This document shows, piece by piece, positions 59,494-64,000 of a DNA stretch of 64,000 nt. The translations under genes and the position numbers were made by a program. Under the pieces are notes generated by a model. That model did not search any database and had not been told where the DNA came from. It was given only the letters and a program-made list of their open reading frames with translations. Source of the DNA: Conchocele bisecta (lineage: Eukaryota > Mollusca > Bivalvia > Lucinida > Thyasiridae); the NCBI GenBank assembly GCA_029237695.1, contig CM055267.1:5602036-5666035 (forward strand), in the 5' to 3' direction. Numbering within the stretch: position 1 is the first letter of the stretch; each line of letters starts with the position of its first letter.

Positions 59494-60416
59494 CCTTGTC
59501 TGGCCGGCCAGACGCGGTGGCGCAGCCAGGGGCGCTGGGGCAGTCCAGGTCAGTGGAACTAGCAGTCGACTCGCTGTCGGACTGATCTCCTTCTGCCGCA
59601 CAATCTTCTGTCAGTGACAGGACAACCAGCGTAGCAGGAGAGTCACTCCGAGACAACAAAGCCCGCCCCCGACCCCTGCCTCTACACTCCTCCTGCACAA
59701 CTGTATCACGGCTCCTCTTGTGAGGATCATACCCTATGTCACTGTCGTGTGATTCCTGCTTAACATCAAGAACACAGTCGAGTTGAGACTTATCACAAGT
59801 GACACTTAATACTGACACACCATTTGTTTCATCTTTCCGTCTCTTTTTACGTTTCGGTGTGGTGTTGTATACCACTGAAGTTCGTTTCCTTTCCCCCTGT
59901 GCTGTGAATATGTGAGAAAGCCCATCAAAAAGTCCTTTAAGCTGCCCCGTCCCAGGCGGTTCACCTAACGTTTGCCGCTTTCTCCTATTAACATGTAAAA
60001 GCTTTGACTTTCGAATCAGTTTTGTGGCTGCCTGCCGTGAACGACTATGCTTTTTACTTTGTTTTCCGAGTTTTGATTGAGGTTGTTTTTTCATTAATGT
60101 TGTTGAATTTGACGACACTCTTGGCTTCCTTTTATCAGAAGGTGTGAAGAATTTTGTAAGGCCATCAACAAGGCCTTTTGGTTTACTGAATTTCAGAAAT
60201 GACTCAAAGGTGCTCTCCGTGTCAGTTTCGGTGGAATACACCGAGTCACCATTACATGGTACTCGAGGTATCTTATCACCAGTGGACACACCAAATCTCA
60301 CTACTTTACCAGATGATGACTCAGAATCACTCTGCTCCACTTTCTTTCTCCCTGCTTTTGAACTCTTCTTTTTCGGTGGGCGCTGGTTTGGAGGTAACAT
60401 TGGACACTGATACAGC
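59494..60416 (-). CDS. KAT6: KAT6 exon A: basic/serine-rich linker between PHD fingers and HAT domain
   Basis: This exon encodes local residues 1-307, the linker between the (off-window) PHD fingers and the HAT domain. The acceptor is ttttttcag just above 60416 and the donor is AAGG|GTAAGG, leaving phase 1. Two boxes are diagnostic: KGLVDGLTKFFTP at 80-92 and KGLFDGLSHIFTAQG at 160-174; human KAT6B carries both types. The rest is Lys/Arg/Ser-rich with likely nuclear-localisation patches (KRKKRRK near 189) and a SUMO-consensus VKQE at 218-221. Residues 127-137 resemble the histone H3 tail around K23 (see findings). The first codon is split, so an upstream exon must exist. Reading through the donor stays open to a stop at about 59240, so a retained intron would give a protein without HAT domain. 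Confidence 0.9.
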
Positions 60417-60637
60417 CTGAAAAAATCATTCAGTTGGCTTAAAAATTAAAAACGTAAGTGATACTCCCAATGCGATTAACAGGCAAAGTGAAAAGCAGCG
60501 ACCAGAGCTTCAGATAAGCCTACCATCTAAAGAGTATTATACCAGTTGATTTTAAATTCAATGAATACTTTACTTTTACAAATGGATTACTGACTTTTTA
60601 CGTTATCAAATATGAACAAATGATCACAAAATGAATC

Positions 60638-60719
60638 AAAGTTAAAAATTCACTTAGTGGAGCTGCACAAAGCAAAGTGTTTGCTTTTTGCAGCTCAACT
60701 AAGTGAATTTTCAACTTTA
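60638..60719. repeat. Imperfect inverted repeat, ~38-bp arms
   Basis: 'aaagttaaaaattcacttag'+'tggagctgcacaaagcaaa' is answered by 'tttgctttttgcagctcaac'+'taagtgaattttcaacttt'. Near-zero loop. Confidence 0.85.
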
Positions 60720-60970
60720 TTAGAGCATGTTCACTCCTTAATTTGAAAATAAATGCATATTTTCAAATTGTTGCGAGTATTTTGCACTCTCACTTTTGAA
60801 AATCAATGCGTATTGAGCCGAAATAAGTGTGTAAAATACACCAATACGCACCTTATCTGGAGCTCTGAGCAACTTAAACTTTGGTTGCAAAGATGATTGG
60901 GGAATATTTATTTCAAACACTGTTAAAATGTTAATATTTGTTTGTCGCATAGTTTTTACGTAGAAAGATC

Positions 60971-61089
60971 CAATTATTTTTCTTATTTCTCACCAAAGTG
61001 TATGGTGTTACCACTCAGTTGAACCGTATCGCCGAGACGGTTCAGCTGGGTGGTAACAACATACTTTGGATGAGAAATGAGAAAAATTG
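60971..61089. repeat. Imperfect inverted repeat, ~55-bp arms
   Basis: Left arm includes 'tttctcaccaaagtgtatgg' and 'cactcagttgaaccgt'; right arm includes 'acggttcagctgggtggtaa' and 'atactttggatgagaaat'. It has a 7-base loop. Copies elsewhere in the window were not seen. Confidence 0.85.
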
Positions 61090-61301
61090 CATAAAATAAT
61101 ATTGGTATTTTAGGAATGTTGACGATCATGTGCGTCTCATTTACAATTGAGCATCCTAAATCCTGTATCCGTTCCTGATAATTTCAGTGATCCATAGAAA
61201 CACTGCAGAGGCGCAACAAACACTGCAAGTGCATGTGCCAATATCCAGATGATTTCAGAACCTTCTTTGATACCATTGCAAACATAATTTTGTCTTTTAA
61301 C

Positions 61302-62183
61302 CAGGGCTCCAGATAAGGAATTAGTAATTGAGTATTGTCACTCCATCATTTCTGAAGCAATTGGGTATTTCAAAATTTTAAGTGGGTAAATTAAAATCAC
61401 ACTACTGTTTGCACATCAACAGACAGCAATTATTGAATAGTTTGCTTCGAAATGAAAACAAGTCTTGGCATTTCATTAGAATGACAATTCTAATGAAATA
61501 CCAAACTGCATTTTATTAGAAAATAAGAAAAATATGCTTGCTCTGTGGTATGTTTATTGTTGTCTATGTCTATGATTGTGTTCAGGAAATGGATATTTAT
61601 TGTTTTCTGCAGCATGATAAAGGTACCATAGAATTGGTATTGCTTTTTGATACTCGCTACTTCTGATTTCAATTGGGTTTTTGTTTGTTTTGTTTGTTTG
61701 TTGGGGTTTAACGGCCTATCAACAGCTAAGGTCATCTAAGGCCGGGTCAATGGGTTTAGTACTAAATCCCATATATGACCTGTACAAGTACATGTACATG
61801 TTCAAGTACATGTACAAAAGGGGGGAAAATCCCAAAATCAGAACTGAATATTTACAATAACAAAACTATATATTCAGCCCTGAAATCAGAATAATCCTGA
61901 TCTGATGCCAGGTCCTTGCCACACCAGAATCACTTGGCCCCCTCCCAAAAGCAGTAAGATCAGTAATAATCTTACTACTTTTATAACGGGCAATAACCCA
62001 ATTCAACTCCCAGGTAACAAAAGAGCCAAAGATAAAAACGTACCTGTGGGCCAAACCAGGCAAATCGTGATTCTTATAAGGAGGAACCCCTACCGTTAAT
62101 TTACGCCGTCACATTCGCCCGATGCCAGACCACCACCCATTAATTGGGTATTTACACAAATACGCAGCTTATCTGGAGCTCTG
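61302..62183. mobile_element. hAT-like element, CAGGGCTCCAGATAAG termini, with nested SINE-like repeat
   Basis: Starts CAGGGCTCCAGATAAGGA and ends CTTATCTGGAGCTCTG. TTTTAAC(C) stands on each side, a 7-8 bp duplication typical of hAT. 61690-62150 inside it is a SINE-like copy. No transposase frame seen. It is the reference for the interrupted copy at 45385-46655. Confidence 0.8.
61690..62150 (+). repeat. SINE-like repeat, intact copy of the 47310 subtype
   Basis: From 'ggtttaacggcctatcaaca' to 'cagaccaccaccca'. It differs from the 16485 copy by an inserted 'gtacatgtacatgttcaagt' region and by 'cctcccaaaagcagtaagat'. Preceded by TTTG/TTTGT simple repeats. Confidence 0.75.
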
Positions 62184-62384
62184 TTTTAACCTTTTCATAA
62201 CTTTCAAACAACTCGGCTGATTTTGATAAAAATGTACCGAGCATAAGATGTACAGCATCACTTCTACCAGTAAAACAATTGTATGAAAGAATACAATAAT
62301 AATATGCAGAAAATGTATGTAGCACACTGATGCTAAATATAGAATAAACATATTATACTACATTGTATAGCGAGTGAGTGAATA

Positions 62385-62830
62385 GGGTTTAACGTCCGCT
62401 TTTCTGACATAGAGATACAAGCCTCAGGGAGTCTACACGCAGACGGGTCAACGGGGTCGTGTCCCGTATCCACCTGTCCGAGGGGGGTAAATCCCAACTT
62501 CAGAACTCAATATTTACAATCAAAATATATATTCAGTCCTGAAATTAGAACAACCTGATCTGGTGCCAGGCCCTCGCCACACCAGCATCATTTATCCCAT
62601 CCCCTAAAAGTAATAGGATTAGCGCTAATCTTACTTTTATATATGGGGCATAGCCCGACTCAACTCTCACGTACAAGAAAGCCAAAAATGTACATGAGGG
62701 CCAAATCCGGTATAGTGGGTTCCGGAAAGTATGAACCCAATCGTTAAGCCAGTTTAGTCGCCTTTTACGACAAGCAATGGCTAATGCAGCACTATTCTCA
62801 GGGTCAGTTGATCCCGCCCCGGTGCCTGCA
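62385..62830 (+). repeat. SINE-like repeat with conserved 'gtcgccttttacgacaagca' segment
   Basis: Starts 'gtgaatagggtttaacgtcc', shares 'attcagtcctgaaattagaa' and 'ctggtgccaggccctcgcc' with the other SINE-like copies, and ends with 'gtcgccttttacgacaagca' and 'ggtcagttgatcccgcccc'. I recall this end segment as common in molluscan SINEs. 62831-63160 is unrecognised. Confidence 0.65.
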
Positions 62831-63159
62831 CGGGGCTTACATTGTATAGAAAATATCCATGCTAAGCCAAGTGTGTGTATATTCTTTGAGTTCATAAACT
62901 AGGCTTACCGAGAATAAAATTTCAAAAAAATATACACACAATTTGACATTGACCTTTAGTTTTTAAACATAAGTTAATGTTTTCAATGTACAATAGGTTT
63001 GGGCCACAAGTTCTACCAACTATGTTACGGCTGTCACCTTAATACAAAACAAATATGTATGCCAATCAAACAAGAGACGGCAATTAAAAGGAAGATGACA
63101 TGTACAAGATGGTATTTACAATAAATAGACAAGCACACAATCAAACTAATGATATAAAC

Positions 63160-64000
63160 GACCTAACCTTGACCTATGGAATTTAAGCCGCATGGGTGGC
63201 CTATTGAATTTATATATGGAGCATGATAAACAAGAATATGAAGTTTCAAGTCAATTGGACTCGGGTTACAGAGATAACTAGAAATTGACGCCTGTCCACA
63301 AGCACATGTGTATCCCCCTCCCCACCTACAGGCAGGCACTAAGGGCAATTCCAGACCATTGGAGCAATGCGTGTGTGAAATGTGAAGCAGATCCGAGCAA
63401 GGAAACAGAAATTATAAGCCATTTACGCGAGCGTTAAGGTTTTGAACGCACCAAGTCTGTGACCTTGTCCCTGGGCTTGGCGGGGGCGGGACGAATGTGG
63501 ATTTGTCACAGGGTGGTAGAGGACCATTGAAGCAATGTGTGTGTGAAATGTGAAGCAAATCCGAGCAAAGGAAACAGAAATTACTAGAAATGTGGCCTGT
63601 CGGCACACGAATGCCCCTGCTGGCAGCCAAAGAAAACGAGGCATATTTGAATGTGGATTTCAGGGTAGCAGAGGACCATTGGAGCAATGCGTGTGTGAAA
63701 TGTGAAGCAGATCCGAGCTATAAGCCATTTACCCGAGCGTTAAGGTTTCGAACGCACCAAGTCTGTGACCTCGACCCTGGGCTTAGCGGGGGCGGGACGA
63801 ATGTGGATTTGTCACAGGGTGGCAGAGGACCATTGGAGCAATGCGTGTGTGAAATGTGAAGCAGATCCGAGCAAGGAAACAGAAATTATAAGGCATTTAC
63901 CCGAGCATTAAGGTTTTGAACGCACCAAGTCTGTGACCTTGACCCTGGGCTTAGCGGGGGCGGCACGAGTGTGGATTTGTCACAGGGTGGCAGAGGACCA
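63160..64000 (+). repeat. HINE-like fragments and 'gagcaatgcgtgtgtgaaat' array running off the window
   Basis: 63165-63280 is a TGACCTTGACCT monomer; 63281-63345 is a 5' start of the GTATCCCCC family; 63350-64000 is monomers with 'gaccattggagcaatgcgtg' and 'gggcgggacgaatgtggatt' (about 63475, 63780, 63950). At 63585 a start 'actagaaatgtggcctgtcg' is inserted. Confidence 0.75.

Noticed and set aside
60738..60950. Possible further KAT6 exon (PHD region) above exon A
   Set aside because: No Cys/His pattern of PHD fingers and no matching splice phase; the PHD exons are not recognised before 64000.

Overview
The window is eukaryotic, invertebrate genomic DNA, almost certainly from a mollusc and most likely a bivalve. 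Its non-coding DNA is full of short tandem-core elements carrying TGACCTTGACCTT monomers and (GACG)n tracts, and of SINE-like repeats ending in motifs I associate with molluscan genomes. The species call is inference. I see no rRNA, tRNA, CRISPR array or prokaryotic operon.

The only gene I can support is on the minus strand. It is a partial KAT6 (MOZ/MORF) MYST-family lysine acetyltransferase. Ten exons run from 60416 down to 9405 and are separated by introns of 1.1-18.9 kb. Every exon junction agrees in splice phase. Joined, they give an uninterrupted reading frame of 764 codons: a basic linker with KGLxDGL boxes, a short acidic helix, a proline-rich segment, the C2HC zinc finger, the whole HAT domain, the post-HAT winged-helix-like segment, and the start of the C-terminal region. 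The N-terminal exons (NEMM/H15 and double PHD) lie beyond 60416, outside what I can recognise. The acidic and Ser/Met-rich C-terminus is not seen. An eleventh exon candidate lies at 7251-7361. Residue numbers in the entries are local, counted from the first full codon of the 60416 exon.

The introns are a dense record of transposition. Most of the DNA belongs to about ten families with one shared architecture: a start near AACAAGA, a short motif near the 5' end that recurs inverted near the 3' end, a core of 150-200 bp tandem monomers, often a GACG or GCCC microsatellite, and a 3' end in -TAAAA or -ATAAAA. This fits non-autonomous Helentron-associated (HINE/pearl-type) elements. Among them are TA-flanked pogo/Tc1-like non-autonomous elements with CAGT termini, TTAA-flanked piggyBac-like MITEs, hAT-like elements with CAGAG/CAGGG termini, SINE-like repeats with a 'ttaacggcctatcaacag' end, and several fold-backs. 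Some nests can be undone by comparing an interrupted copy with an intact copy elsewhere in the window; this shows the target-site preference directly.

Layout: 1-7250 is repeats beyond the last certain exon. 7251-9587 holds the candidate exon and exon J. 9650-16880 is a tandem core plus a three-level nest. 16894-17053 is exon I. 17054-23069 is a mostly unrecognised intron. 23070-25760 holds exons H, G and F. 26000-29300 contains short arrays and a hAT-like element. 29306-29536 is exon E. 29537-48422 is a giant intron of satellite-like arrays that splits the zinc finger. 48423-52302 holds exons D, C and B. 52303-59493 is repeats. 59494-60416 is exon A. The rest, to 64000, is intron.
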